NCBI GenBank assembly: GCA_945883745.1
Contig: CAMCYH010000013.1
Span: 1-44,346, forward strand
Reading direction: 5' to 3'
Length of the DNA: 44,346 nucleotides
DNA from: Candidatus Kuenenia stuttgartensis
GTDB lineage: Bacteria; Planctomycetota; Planctomycetia; Pirellulales; UBA1268
Shown here piece after piece: positions 29,451 through 40,906 of this stretch (its first letter is position 1; every line of letters begins with the position of its first letter). The position numbers and the translations under genes are program-made. The notes below the pieces were generated by a model, which searched no databases, was not told where the DNA came from, and saw only the letters and a list, made by a program, of their open reading frames with translations.

Positions 29451-30269
29451 CTTTATCGTAGCGTCTCCGTCTCATGGCTCGCCACCTGCCTTGCGCTCTG
29501 CGTCATGAGTCGCGAGACAATCGCCGAGGAGATCGTCCTCCGGGTCGAGAGCGAGGTGTTCGTCGACGGTGACGAGGCGCCCGCCGCCAAAAGCCTCACG
29601 CTCTTTTATCAGGGCCTCACTTGGGACTTCCTCGATCCTGCAGCAGGGAATACCGAAGGCGACATCATCCTCCATGACCCGGCCCGCGAGCGGGTGGTCG
29701 TGCTCGATCCTGAACTCAACCTCAAGACAGAGATTCGCACGATCCGTCTTGAGCGACTCAATGTATCGCTGGCCACGTGGGCTCGGCAATCCGATGATGC
29801 ACTGATCAAGTGGGCTGGTGCCGCTGATTTCGGTGAGGCCATCGTCACCGACGGTGATCGCATCGAATTGAATGGACCCCGCGTGCGGTATGAGGTGACG
29901 TTCTCGCAATCATCGAGCGAGGAGGTCGTGGCCGCCTACCGACGGTTTGCCGACACGGCGATCCTTCTGAAGGCGCTCATGCAGCCGGGGGGAATCCCTC
30001 CGTTCCCTCGGCTCGCCATCAACCGCCATGTCGAGGCGGCTGGCGGCATTCCTGCCGAGGTCACCCTCCGCATCACGCCCAGGCTGTCGCTGATTCCCGG
30101 CGGGGGTGACACGCTTCGCAGTGTGCACAAGGTGCACCCACAACTCATTGATGGCGATCACTCCCGGATCGAGGCGGCAGGCGCCCGGCTCACCATCGCT
30201 GAGGGGGTCGATCTCGAGGAGTTTGTCAGGCGTCGGCACGACGCTCGGTCGGATCATCCCGATTCGTGA
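29451..30269 (+). CDS. Secreted protein of unknown function
   Basis: Signal-peptide-like MLYRSVSVSWLATCLALCVMSRETIAEE; no family recognised. Confidence 0.65.
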   Translation, partial: LYRSVSVSWLATCLALCVMSRETIAEEIVLRVESEVFVDGDEAPAAKSLTLFYQGLTWDFLDPAAGNTEGDIILHDPARERVVVLDPELNLKTEIRTIRLERLNVSLATWARQSDDALIKWAGAADFGEAIVTDGDRIELNGPRVRYEVTFSQSSSEEVVAAYRRFADTAILLKALMQPGGIPPFPRLAINRHVEAAGGIPAEVTLRITPRLSLIPGGGDTLRSVHKVHPQLIDGDHSRIEAAGARLTIAEGVDLEEFVRRRHDARSDHPDS

Positions 30270-30460
30270 GCGATCCCGTCAGAGGGTGTGCAAGCGATCG
30301 ATCCGGCTCTCGGCGGCGTCTCCACGCACCGTCGGCACAATGCGTGCACACGGAGCCTTGCCGGCCGACCCCAAGAAAGTTTGCCTGACCGGACGATGTT
30401 TCCTGTGGCTCACATCTTCCCTGACCCGCAGTCGTGTGAAAAATGCCACCGGCGGTGAGG

Positions 30461-30490
30461 TTGACAGGCGTACACTTTCTCCGACATATT
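30461..30490 (+). promoter_or_regulatory. Candidate promoter upstream of csrA
   Basis: Perfect TTGACA at 30461-30466, 18-bp spacer, CATATT at 30485-30490 in an AT-rich stretch. Confidence 0.4.
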
Positions 30491-30520
30491 ATTCCCAACC
30501 CATGTATTACGGAGGCTTTC

Positions 30521-30745
30521 ATGCTGGTCCTTTCCCGCAAGCAGAACGAGCGGATTCGTGTTGGCGATTCGGTGGTGGTCACGGTGGTACGCGTGAGCGG
30601 CGACAAGGTACGGATCGGGATCGAGGCTCCTTCATCGATGCGGGTGCTGCGGGATGAATTACATGACGAGGGTGACGAGGTGGAACTCACGCTCACCAAT
30701 GCCCTCCCCCTGCCATTGCCGCGCGTGCTTGGATTCGTCGGGTGA
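30521..30745 (+). CDS. csrA: Carbon storage regulator CsrA
   Basis: MLVLSRKQNERIRVGDSVVVTVVRVSGDKVRIGIEAPSSMRVLRDEL; GGAGG SD at 30511. Confidence 0.97.
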   Translation: MLVLSRKQNERIRVGDSVVVTVVRVSGDKVRIGIEAPSSMRVLRDELHDEGDEVELTLTNALPLPLPRVLGFVG

Positions 30746-30789
30746 CCGCGGGTTTGTCGTGGCGGCGGGCGGTTTTGCACAATAGACGG

Positions 30790-31521
30790 ATGCAGCAACC
30801 GTTCGCCGCTGAAAACAATGCCGACGAAAGGGCAGCCACCCGAAGGCTGTTCCGCTGGGTCATCGGTGGCGTGTCTGCTTTGACGGTCGGCTTGTTGGCG
30901 GTGATGGTCGTGGTGCAGCGATCACCCGATTTTTATCGGACGGCGGTCGCGCCTGGTGAGTCGGCGGCAGCCGAGTCGTTGGCAAGGCGGATGGTGTCGA
31001 AGGCTGCTGCGCTCCACGCCGCGTCCGGCCGGTCGGGCCCCTGGGAGGCGGTCATCCGGGACAGCGAGGTCAACGCCTGGCTGGCGGTCGATCTGCCGCG
31101 AAACCATGGTCGACTCCTGCCGGAAGGAGTTGAGTCGCCACGGATCAGCTTTCAGTCACGGCGCGTAGCGGTGGCCGCCCGCATGACGATCGGTCCTGTA
31201 TCGGCCGTGGTCTGGGCCGAAATGGAGGTATGGCTTCAGGGCGTCAACCAGGTGGGCCTCAAACCGGTCGCCGCCGGCCTGGGTGGCCTGCCGGTTCCTC
31301 GCGACGCGATGCTTCGCCATCTGGCAGGTCGGCTTTCCGCTGCCGGCCTCGTCACCGATCTCCGCCGCACCCAGGGTGGCCTGCTGTTGGTCGTGTCGCC
31401 CCCCGCCTCCTTCGATGCCGCAGCCGGGAATTGCCGGCTGGAGTCACTTGCAGTTGATGCTGGCGAACTGCTCGTGGCCGGTTCCACGCCGCAGCCGGCG
31501 GACGGAGTGGACCTGCCATGA
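30790..31521 (+). CDS. Single-pass membrane protein of unknown function
   Basis: N-terminal TM WVIGGVSALTVGLLAVMVVV; ATG at 30790; stop overlaps next start. Confidence 0.7.
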   Translation: MQQPFAAENNADERAATRRLFRWVIGGVSALTVGLLAVMVVVQRSPDFYRTAVAPGESAAAESLARRMVSKAAALHAASGRSGPWEAVIRDSEVNAWLAVDLPRNHGRLLPEGVESPRISFQSRRVAVAARMTIGPVSAVVWAEMEVWLQGVNQVGLKPVAAGLGGLPVPRDAMLRHLAGRLSAAGLVTDLRRTQGGLLLVVSPPASFDAAAGNCRLESLAVDAGELLVAGSTPQPADGVDLP

Positions 31522-32906
31522 TCCATCTGCGATTTTTTGGTGCGGCCGGCACGGTGTCAGGCTCGCGACATCTGCTCGAGGTCGACGGCAGTCGAGTGCT
31601 CTTCGACTGCGGCCTTTTCCAGGGGGAGAAACGGCTGCGGCTGCGGAACTGGGAGCCTTTTCCGGTGCCGGCCGAATCGGTCGATGCTGTCGTGCTCACC
31701 CATGCCCATATCGATCACTCCGGCTGGCTGCCGCGGCTGGTGAAGGAGGGGTTTCGAGGGGCGATCCACACCACCGCCCCTGCCGCCGACCTGCTCGGCC
31801 TTCTGCTCTATGACTCCGCGAAATGCCAGGCGGAAGACGCCTCCTACGCCAACCGCAAGGGCTACTCCAAGCACCATCCGGCCCTCCCGCTCTATGAGGA
31901 ACATGACGTCGACCGGACGCTGCGGCTGCTGCGAGACGTCGACCGCGGCCGCTGGTTTGAACCCGCCACGGGCGTCCGCTGCCGGTTCCACGATGCCGGG
32001 CACATGTTGGGCAGCTCATTCGTGGAGGTCGAGGCGAACTCCACGACAGGCAGCCGACGGATCGTCTTCTCGGGTGACGTCGGCCGCTACAACGCGCCCC
32101 TTTTGCACGATCCCAGCCCGCCACCCGCCTGCGACTATCTCGTCTGTGAGAGCACCTACGGCGACCGCGATCATCCGCCGAGTCGGCCGCTTGATGAAAT
32201 GGAGGCAGCCACACTCGAGGCGATCGACCGTGGGGGCATGATGCTCGTGGCCTCGTTTGCCGTCGGAAGGGCGCAGCAACTGGTCTACCTGCTGCGGACC
32301 CTGATGGCCGCCAAAAGGATCCCCAACGTGCCGGTATGGGTTGATTCGCCCATGGCTGTCGATGCGACGGAGGTGTTTCGGCGGCACGGTGGCGAGCACG
32401 ACTTCAGCGAGGCCGTGGATGAAGGTGTCATGGAGTCGATGGTGGCACCGTTTGCGAGGCTCGCCAAGACAGCCGCTGAGTCAAAGGCGATCAACGCCCA
32501 CGACGGCCCCGGTGTGATCATTGCCTCCAGTGGCATGATGAACGGTGGACGGATTCTTCATCACCTCAAGCAGCGGCTGCCCGATCCCACCACGACCATC
32601 CTGATCGCCGGGTTTCAGGCGATTGGCACGCGGGGGCGGGCTCTCATCGATGGGGCCCGCGAACTGCGGATTCATGGCCAGGACATCCCGGTACGGGCCG
32701 CGATCCGCCGCGTCGATGGACTGTCGGGCCATGCCGATCGCAACGAGATTGGCCGGTGGTTGGCCGATATGCCGGCTCCGACCCGGACATTTCTCGTGCA
32801 CGGCGAACCCCATGCCGCGCAGGGCATGGCAGACTATCTTCAAGAGTCCCGCGGCTGGACCGTGCACATTCCGACGATTGGCGAGTCGGTGAACCTGAGC
32901 GGATAA
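31518..32906 (+). CDS. MBL-fold/beta-CASP RNA metallo-hydrolase
   Basis: FFGAAGTVSGSRHLLEV, THAHIDHSGWLPRL, DAGHMLGSSFVEVE, ASSGMMNGGRILHHL, VDGLSGHADRNEI. Confidence 0.94.
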   Translation: MIHLRFFGAAGTVSGSRHLLEVDGSRVLFDCGLFQGEKRLRLRNWEPFPVPAESVDAVVLTHAHIDHSGWLPRLVKEGFRGAIHTTAPAADLLGLLLYDSAKCQAEDASYANRKGYSKHHPALPLYEEHDVDRTLRLLRDVDRGRWFEPATGVRCRFHDAGHMLGSSFVEVEANSTTGSRRIVFSGDVGRYNAPLLHDPSPPPACDYLVCESTYGDRDHPPSRPLDEMEAATLEAIDRGGMMLVASFAVGRAQQLVYLLRTLMAAKRIPNVPVWVDSPMAVDATEVFRRHGGEHDFSEAVDEGVMESMVAPFARLAKTAAESKAINAHDGPGVIIASSGMMNGGRILHHLKQRLPDPTTTILIAGFQAIGTRGRALIDGARELRIHGQDIPVRAAIRRVDGLSGHADRNEIGRWLADMPAPTRTFLVHGEPHAAQGMADYLQESRGWTVHIPTIGESVNLSG

Positions 32907-32911
32907 ACCCT

Positions 32912-33862
32912 ATGGCACAGCAACCTAAAGACGAGCAATCCACGTCCGGTACTCCCGCGCGGCCCAAGGCCTGCGACATCCTTCCCGACACGACGCTCGG
33001 CAATGACGTGGCCCTGGTCGCCGAGAACATGGAGCAGATCCTGTCTTCGCCCAGCTACAGCTTGGCTCAGGAAGACCCTGCGCTCCTGCAGCGAGTGGAG
33101 ATGCGGGGCGTGCGGATGCTCTTGGAACTCGGCAAGCCAGAGCTGGCGTTCCTGGAGGACAACATCACCAGCACCGTGATCGTGTTTGGCGGCACGCAGG
33201 TGGTGGAGCGGACGGCGGCCGAGCGGCGGCTTTCGGAGGCCCGTCGGGCCGCGGCGGCCGCGCCCGGTGACACGCGGGCCCGCCGGGAAATTGAGCGGAG
33301 CGAGCGGCTGGTGGCGATGAGTCACTATTACGACGACGCCCGGGAATTTGCCCGCATCGTTTCGATCGACAACCAGTGCGAAGAAGAGCGGCACTATGTG
33401 ATCGTCACCGGCGGCGGCCCCGGCCTCATGGAGGCGGCCAACCGCGGTGCCTTCGACGTGGGCTGCAAGTCGATCGGACTCAACATCAAACTGCCGGCCG
33501 AACAGCAGCCCAATCCGTTCATCACACCGGAGCTCTGCTTCCAGTTCAAGTACTTTGCGATGCGGAAGTTTCACTTCATCCTCCGGGCCGCGGCTGTCGT
33601 GCTGTTTCCCGGTGGCTTCGGCACGCTCGATGAGATGTTCGAGGCGCTCACGCTTCGGCAGACCAACCGCATGCAGCCGGTGCCGATCATTCTCTTCGGC
33701 CGCGACTACTGGTCGAAGGTGATCAACTTCCAGTTTCTTGCCGACTCTGGCGTCGTCGCTGATCACCATCTCGACCTGTTTACGTATGCCGAGACGCCGG
33801 GTGAGGCATGGCAGAAGATCCTCGACTTCCATGCGACACGCAAGCCGCAAGAACCGATGTAG
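32912..33862 (+). CDS. LOG-family (lysine-decarboxylase-like) protein
   Basis: VTGGGPGLMEAANRGAFD...KYFAMRKFHFILRAAAVVLFPGGFGTLDEMFEALTLRQT. Confidence 0.9.
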   Translation: MAQQPKDEQSTSGTPARPKACDILPDTTLGNDVALVAENMEQILSSPSYSLAQEDPALLQRVEMRGVRMLLELGKPELAFLEDNITSTVIVFGGTQVVERTAAERRLSEARRAAAAAPGDTRARREIERSERLVAMSHYYDDAREFARIVSIDNQCEEERHYVIVTGGGPGLMEAANRGAFDVGCKSIGLNIKLPAEQQPNPFITPELCFQFKYFAMRKFHFILRAAAVVLFPGGFGTLDEMFEALTLRQTNRMQPVPIILFGRDYWSKVINFQFLADSGVVADHHLDLFTYAETPGEAWQKILDFHATRKPQEPM

Positions 33863-33883
33863 GAGCGCGAGCCCGGGGGCCAA

Positions 33884-35689
<1,806 letters not shown>

Positions 35690-35711
35690 GAATCAAGACC
35701 AGGGTGATCGA

Positions 35712-36410
35712 TCACGCCCGGAATCGGTATCCCACGCCACGGACCGTTTCGATGTAGGAACCGAACGTACCGAGTTTCTTGCGCAGACCGGCGACTTGCA
35801 CGTCGACCGAGCGTTCTGTCACAGGATAATCCTCACCCTTCACCGCGTCGACGATCTGCGTGCGTGAATAGGCCCAACCGGGCCGTTTGGCGAGAAAATG
35901 CAGCAATGAAAACTCGGTGTAGGTAAGGATGAGGGGCTGGCCGGCGAGCGTGACCTCGTGCCGCCCCGGGTGAATGACGAGTTCGCCCACCGACACGGTC
36001 GCTTCCTGCTCCGCCTGCCGTTCGGCTTCCTTCCGTCGCAGCACGGCCTTGATCCGGGCCGCGAGCACCCGTGGGCTGAACGGCTTGGTAACGTAGTCGT
36101 CGGCACCCCGCTCCAGCCCGGCCACCGTGTCGCTCTCCTCGCTCTTCGCGGTGAGCATGATGATGGGGATGTCACGGGTCTTCGAGTCACTCTTCAGTCG
36201 GCGGCAAACCTCGAGGCCGTCGATCATCGGCAGCATCAGGTCGAGCACGATCAGGTCGGGCGGCTGCCGACGAACTGCCTTGAGCGCTTCGTCGCCGGTG
36301 GCCACGCAGCTCACACGGTAGCCCTCCTTCGTGAGGTTGTAGCGGACGAGTTCGAGGAGGTCCTCCTCGTCGTCAACCACGAGCACGTGATGGCCGGGGG
36401 ATTGATCCAT
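35712..36410 (-). CDS. Response regulator, OmpR/PhoB family
   Basis: VLVVDDEEDLLELVRYNL, LIVLDLMLPMIDGLEVCR, winged helix ERSVDVQVAGLRKKLG...TVRGVGYRFRA. ATG 36410 likely; ORF opens to 36485. Confidence 0.95.
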   Translation of the reverse strand: MDQSPGHHVLVVDDEEDLLELVRYNLTKEGYRVSCVATGDEALKAVRRQPPDLIVLDLMLPMIDGLEVCRRLKSDSKTRDIPIIMLTAKSEESDTVAGLERGADDYVTKPFSPRVLAARIKAVLRRKEAERQAEQEATVSVGELVIHPGRHEVTLAGQPLILTYTEFSLLHFLAKRPGWAYSRTQIVDAVKGEDYPVTERSVDVQVAGLRKKLGTFGSYIETVRGVGYRFRA

Positions 36411-36547
36411 CAATTTTGAACTGGCGACGGAATGCTTCACGCATCCTCCGGGCAGTGGGATCGGTGGGGCGTCTGTCGCTGCCATGGTGGAGAGTCTACC
36501 GCCTCCCGACCAGCCGGAAACGAGTTAGATTTTCGTGAAAAGCCGGC

Positions 36548-39500
36548 TTACGACAACAAGAGCTCGACATCTTCTGGCGTGAGGCTGGTGATCAGGCTCT
36601 CGTCGGCCTGCACGATCGACTCGGCCAGTTCTCGCTTGCGGTCCTGGAGCGCGAGAATCTTTTCCTCCACCGTGTCGCGGGCGATGAGACGGTAGGCGAA
36701 CACCCGCCGCGTCTGGCCGATGCGGTGAGCGCGGTCGACAGCCTGTGCCTCGACGGCCGGGTTCCACCACGGGTCGAGAATGTAGATGTAGTCGGCCGCG
36801 GTGAGGTTGAGGCCCTGGCCGCCGGCCTTGAGCGAGATGAGGAAGAGCCGGCAGTCGGCGTCTTCCTGGAACCGCTGCACGCGGGCCTGCCGGTCGGTCG
36901 TCTTGCCGTCGAGGTATTCGTAGACCACCGACCGTTGATCGAGGTGGTGGCGAAGAATCGACAGGAAGCTGGTGAACTGACTGAAGATGAGCACCTTGTG
37001 GCCCTCGTCGAGCACCTCGCCGAGTTGCTCGAGGAGCGTCTCCAGCTTCGCCCCCGGCTCGTCGATCTGCTCGCGATCGATGAGGCCGGGATGGCAGGCG
37101 GTCTGCCGCAGCCGCAAGAGCGCCTCGAGTACCGCGATCCGGGAGCGGCCGATTCCCATCCGCCCGATGCGGCCCGTGAGCTCCTGCCGGTAGTGTTCGC
37201 GAAGCTCGTCATAGGCCTTCCGCTGCTTCTCGCCGAGTTCGCAGAAGATGGTCTGCTCGGTCTTCTCCGGCAGATCGGAGAGGACTTGTGCCTTCGTGCG
37301 GCGGAGGAGATAGGGCCGCACCGCGCGGGCCACGAGTTCGGAGCCGTTGCCCCGGCCACCAGCCAAGAATTTCTTGAGCCGGGTGGCACTGCCGAGCTGG
37401 CCGGGATTGAGGAACTCGAAGATGCTCCACAATTCGCCGATGTGATTCTCCACCGGTGTGCCCGTGACGGCCAGACGGTGGCGGGCCTTGAGGAGTCGGC
37501 AGGCCTTCGCCGCCTGGCTCGCGGCGTTTTTGATCGACTGTGCCTCGTCGAGGATCACGTAGTCGAACTCCGTTTCACGGTGCTGCATGATGTCGCGACG
37601 GAGCGTGCCGTACGTGGTGAGCACGAGGTCGTGGCCGGTCAATTCCCCGGCCGCATTGGTCCGCTCGTTGCCGGTGAAGTTGAGCACCCGCAGCGTGGGG
37701 CCGAACTTCCGCGTTTCTTCAATCCAGTTGAAGATCAGGCTCTTGGGCACCACGACCAGCGACGGCCGGTGGGCGATCCCCGACTCCGCCATGATCGCCT
37801 GCCGCCGCACGAGCAGCGCGAGCACCTGAATCGTCTTGCCGAGGCCCATGTCGTCGGCGAGGCAGCCCCCCAGGCCCATCCGCTCGAGAAAGGTCAGCCA
37901 GCCGAGCCCCTCCCGCTGGTAGTGCCGGAGTGTGCCCTCGAACTGTTCCGGCTCGTCGGCGGCGTCGGGCCGCTCACCCCGGGCGAGTTCCTCACGGATC
38001 CGCTCGAAGGCCTCGTCGACACGGGCGGTGGGTTGACCCGCCAGCAACGCGTCGAGCAGGGCCACCTGAATCCGGCTGTAGCGGAGCGTGCCATCCTGCT
38101 TCTGGGCCAAGACCGCCATCGGCTCAAACTGCGCCGCGAAGTCGTCCGGCAAAATGCCGATCGATCCGTCAGCCAACTGGACGGATCGCTCGCCGCGAGC
38201 CAGGGCCGCCAAGAGTTCGGGCATCTCCGCCGAGACGCCGCCGAAGTCGACCGTGCCGGAGAGTTCAAACCAGTCGATGCCGCTGGTGACGTTCCAGGCC
38301 ACGCTTCCTGCCGGCCGGTATCGTCGTCCTGCCACCTCCACGGCCCAGCCAGCCGCCGCCAGTTGTGGCACTGAGGCATCCAGCCGCCCGCGGGGAATCT
38401 CGACATGGTGCGTGACCGGGACGTCGGGATCATCCTGCTTGGCCGGCGTTGCGCCATATTTCGGGAGCATCGCCAGTGCGTCCCGCTCGGCAGCGCGATC
38501 CCGTCGCACGAGCACCCGCCGCGCTGCATCGGCGGCCCCACCCGCCGGATCGTCGGCGGGGATCATCATGCCGCTGTAATCGAACCACACGCTGCCGGCC
38601 AGTTGCACGCGGGCCACGGCCCGCCGCCGGCCGCGCCGTGGCTGGCCATCGTCGATCTCTTCATCCGCCACGGCGGGCACGTCGCCGAGCACCAGCTTGG
38701 GCCGCGGCGGCGCCGACTCGATCCGCCACCCGGTCCAGCCGGGCAGCACGATCCGCGGCACGTCGGCCAGCGTGGCGAGTTGTTCGATGAGTCCATCCAC
38801 CTGCCCGCCGGCAAGCTCGATCGGTCCTCGGCGTTCGAACTGATCCATCCAGGCTGTCGGAGAAACGTCGGGGCAATCCGACAGAGACAGGCGGGCCAGC
38901 CGGTCAGGGAAAACGATCAGGCCCGACCGCAGAATCGCCCGCGGCTCCTTCAGGTCTTTCCGCTCGCTGCCGCGGACAAGCATTCCCCGCAAAGTGGCCT
39001 TGGCGGGGGGCCGCCGCCGGGAGGCGTTTCCATTGCCAGCGACGGCGTCTTCCTCGATCGCGGCCCGCAGGCTGCCGTCATCATCCGGCTCCAGGACAAG
39101 GGCAAACTCCCAGGGCCGGCTGCCGTCCCAGGTCAGCGGTTCCACCAGCTCGGGCTGCCGTCGCGGTTCAGGCTGCACGACGAGTCGTCCGGTCTCGCAG
39201 AGCATCGCCAGATCGTTCGCCGCGGCCTGCGAGCTGATGGCGATGCGCGTGATCGTGCGTCGCTCGAGCGGCGCCGTCGAACCGGTGTCGCTCACGGCGA
39301 CCGTGCCCACGAGTTGGGCGATGAGCGACCTCTCCTGTGGGTCGAATTGGTCGAGTTCAACATACCCCGGTCCGATCACGATGGGCTTCGGTCGGCCCGT
39401 CGCCTGGCCCGTGACATCGAGCTGCATCCTTGACGGCACGACGACCGCCGCGTGGGCATCGAGCGACGCCGCGATGTCGAGCACGAACACGAGCGCACCA

Positions 39501-40066
39501 GCGGCGCGACGGGCATCGCTGATCTGCAGGCCCGCGGCCCGCACCGCGGGCTCGACGAGCCGGCGGCGTTCGTCGAGCTCGGTGGCCCAGGCGGGCTGGC
39601 GGCCAACGCCGCGTCGTGTTGCCGGGCCGTTCGGTCGGGCAATGGTCGGCTGAGAGCGAACTGGCACCCGCGGCGGATCCTGGTCTTCGTCTTCTTCCTC
39701 CGCAGCGGGCCCGTCGACCTCTTCGAAATCGTCGGCCGGGATCACGTCGAGGGCGACTGGTGTGTGATCCTGGAGCGATGAGAAGAGTGACCGCCGGTCG
39801 ATCTCCATAAGCGTGGCGGCCAGCAGCGGGCAGGGGCGGCCTGCCCGGCCGGGCTGCGTGGTGGAGCGGCTCTCGAGTGTCATGCCGCCGCGACGGCCGG
39901 CGGCGAGTTCAAGAAATACTTCCTGCGTTTCGCCCGACGCCTCCTTGAAGATCGCCCGCACCTGGCCCACACGCGGACACGAGAGGCGGGTGGGGGTGAT
40001 CTCACGGGCGGCTTTGATGTCGGCGGGGGCGAAGTGCTTGGCGAGTCGTTTCTCGAGTGATGTCAT
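36548..40066 (-). CDS. SNF2/Rad54-family DNA-dependent helicase
   Basis: GGCLADDMGLGKTIQVLALL, VILDEAQSIKNAAS, LISLKAGGQGLNLTAADYIYILDPWWNPAVEAQAVDRAHRIGQTR. Confidence 0.95.
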   Translation of the reverse strand: MTSLEKRLAKHFAPADIKAAREITPTRLSCPRVGQVRAIFKEASGETQEVFLELAAGRRGGMTLESRSTTQPGRAGRPCPLLAATLMEIDRRSLFSSLQDHTPVALDVIPADDFEEVDGPAAEEEDEDQDPPRVPVRSQPTIARPNGPATRRGVGRQPAWATELDERRRLVEPAVRAAGLQISDARRAAGALVFVLDIAASLDAHAAVVVPSRMQLDVTGQATGRPKPIVIGPGYVELDQFDPQERSLIAQLVGTVAVSDTGSTAPLERRTITRIAISSQAAANDLAMLCETGRLVVQPEPRRQPELVEPLTWDGSRPWEFALVLEPDDDGSLRAAIEEDAVAGNGNASRRRPPAKATLRGMLVRGSERKDLKEPRAILRSGLIVFPDRLARLSLSDCPDVSPTAWMDQFERRGPIELAGGQVDGLIEQLATLADVPRIVLPGWTGWRIESAPPRPKLVLGDVPAVADEEIDDGQPRRGRRRAVARVQLAGSVWFDYSGMMIPADDPAGGAADAARRVLVRRDRAAERDALAMLPKYGATPAKQDDPDVPVTHHVEIPRGRLDASVPQLAAAGWAVEVAGRRYRPAGSVAWNVTSGIDWFELSGTVDFGGVSAEMPELLAALARGERSVQLADGSIGILPDDFAAQFEPMAVLAQKQDGTLRYSRIQVALLDALLAGQPTARVDEAFERIREELARGERPDAADEPEQFEGTLRHYQREGLGWLTFLERMGLGGCLADDMGLGKTIQVLALLVRRQAIMAESGIAHRPSLVVVPKSLIFNWIEETRKFGPTLRVLNFTGNERTNAAGELTGHDLVLTTYGTLRRDIMQHRETEFDYVILDEAQSIKNAASQAAKACRLLKARHRLAVTGTPVENHIGELWSIFEFLNPGQLGSATRLKKFLAGGRGNGSELVARAVRPYLLRRTKAQVLSDLPEKTEQTIFCELGEKQRKAYDELREHYRQELTGRIGRMGIGRSRIAVLEALLRLRQTACHPGLIDREQIDEPGAKLETLLEQLGEVLDEGHKVLIFSQFTSFLSILRHHLDQRSVVYEYLDGKTTDRQARVQRFQEDADCRLFLISLKAGGQGLNLTAADYIYILDPWWNPAVEAQAVDRAHRIGQTRRVFAYRLIARDTVEEKILALQDRKRELAESIVQADESLITSLTPEDVELLLS

Positions 40067-40382
40067 GCGCGGGTATGGATGGGGATGATGAATGGATGGA
40101 CGGCGCGAAACACGCCAGTGTATCCGCCCGGGGAGGTTCGAGCGACAGGCACGACGATTTTGCGTGCGAGCAGGAGGGATCGCCTTCGTTATCCCCCTGT
40201 GGTGGCGATTGTGCGGCGTGAACGCAGACTCTCCCGAAGTCCGGCCTCATGTCAGCGTCGGTGATGCCTGACGAATGGCACGACTCACAGGCTTTGGATG
40301 TCGATCGCGGACAACGTGGCGGGTGCCGCCTGAAAGATGTCGCGGGCGTTCAAGCGGATGTTCCGTCGGCAGCTGAGGCCTG

Positions 40383-40871
40383 TCACCGGGTTCGCTTCGG
40401 TCGCTCAATCTTGAATTCGAGCAATGAGACATCGCCAGCCGGGATCAGTTCCAGTGTTGTTTGAAATTCGGGGAAGAGGGGCTTTGAAACCTCTACGTTT
40501 GGGTCGGCCTCTGGATAGCCGGTGATCTTCGCCAGCAGCGGGCCGCGGAGCGGCCCCTTGGCTCCCTGTTTCCGAGAATCAAATCGGCCGTTGCGAATCT
40601 CCAGCACGCTCACGGGGCCGCCGCTCCCCCGTGTTGGATCGGGTTCCAACACAAGCAACCCCGAGGGCACCGGCTGACCTTCGTAAGTGACCGTTCCCTC
40701 GACTGGAAATCGCTCCGGTCCCTCAACCTTACCGCACCCCGTCAGCATGACCGCGCACCAACCCATGAGAAGGGCTGCGACCATGAACCGGGGCTGCCGG
40801 CTCGGGCGAGGCTGGACAGGGCTGTCATGGATCCGCGCACGTGCCTGCATGAGAACGCTCCAAGAGGCCAT
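40383..40871 (-). CDS. Small lipoprotein (planctomycete carboxypeptidase-regulatory-like type)
   Basis: MVAALLMGWCAVMLTGCGKVEGPERFPVEGTVTYEGQPVPSGLLVLEPD; the internal Met is a likely start. Confidence 0.75.
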   Translation of the reverse strand: MASWSVLMQARARIHDSPVQPRPSRQPRFMVAALLMGWCAVMLTGCGKVEGPERFPVEGTVTYEGQPVPSGLLVLEPDPTRGSGGPVSVLEIRNGRFDSRKQGAKGPLRGPLLAKITGYPEADPNVEVSKPLFPEFQTTLELIPAGDVSLLEFKIERPKRTR

Positions 40872-40906
40872 AGGAAGGGGGCTCCGGTCGAGCCCGTCGG
40901 CGCGCC

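Noticed and set aside
32840-33883. 347-aa - strand ORF
   Set aside because: Antisense over the LOG-family gene with the PGGFGTLDE motif.
36725-38374. 549-aa + strand ORF
   Set aside because: Antisense over the SNF2 helicase motifs; shadow ORF.
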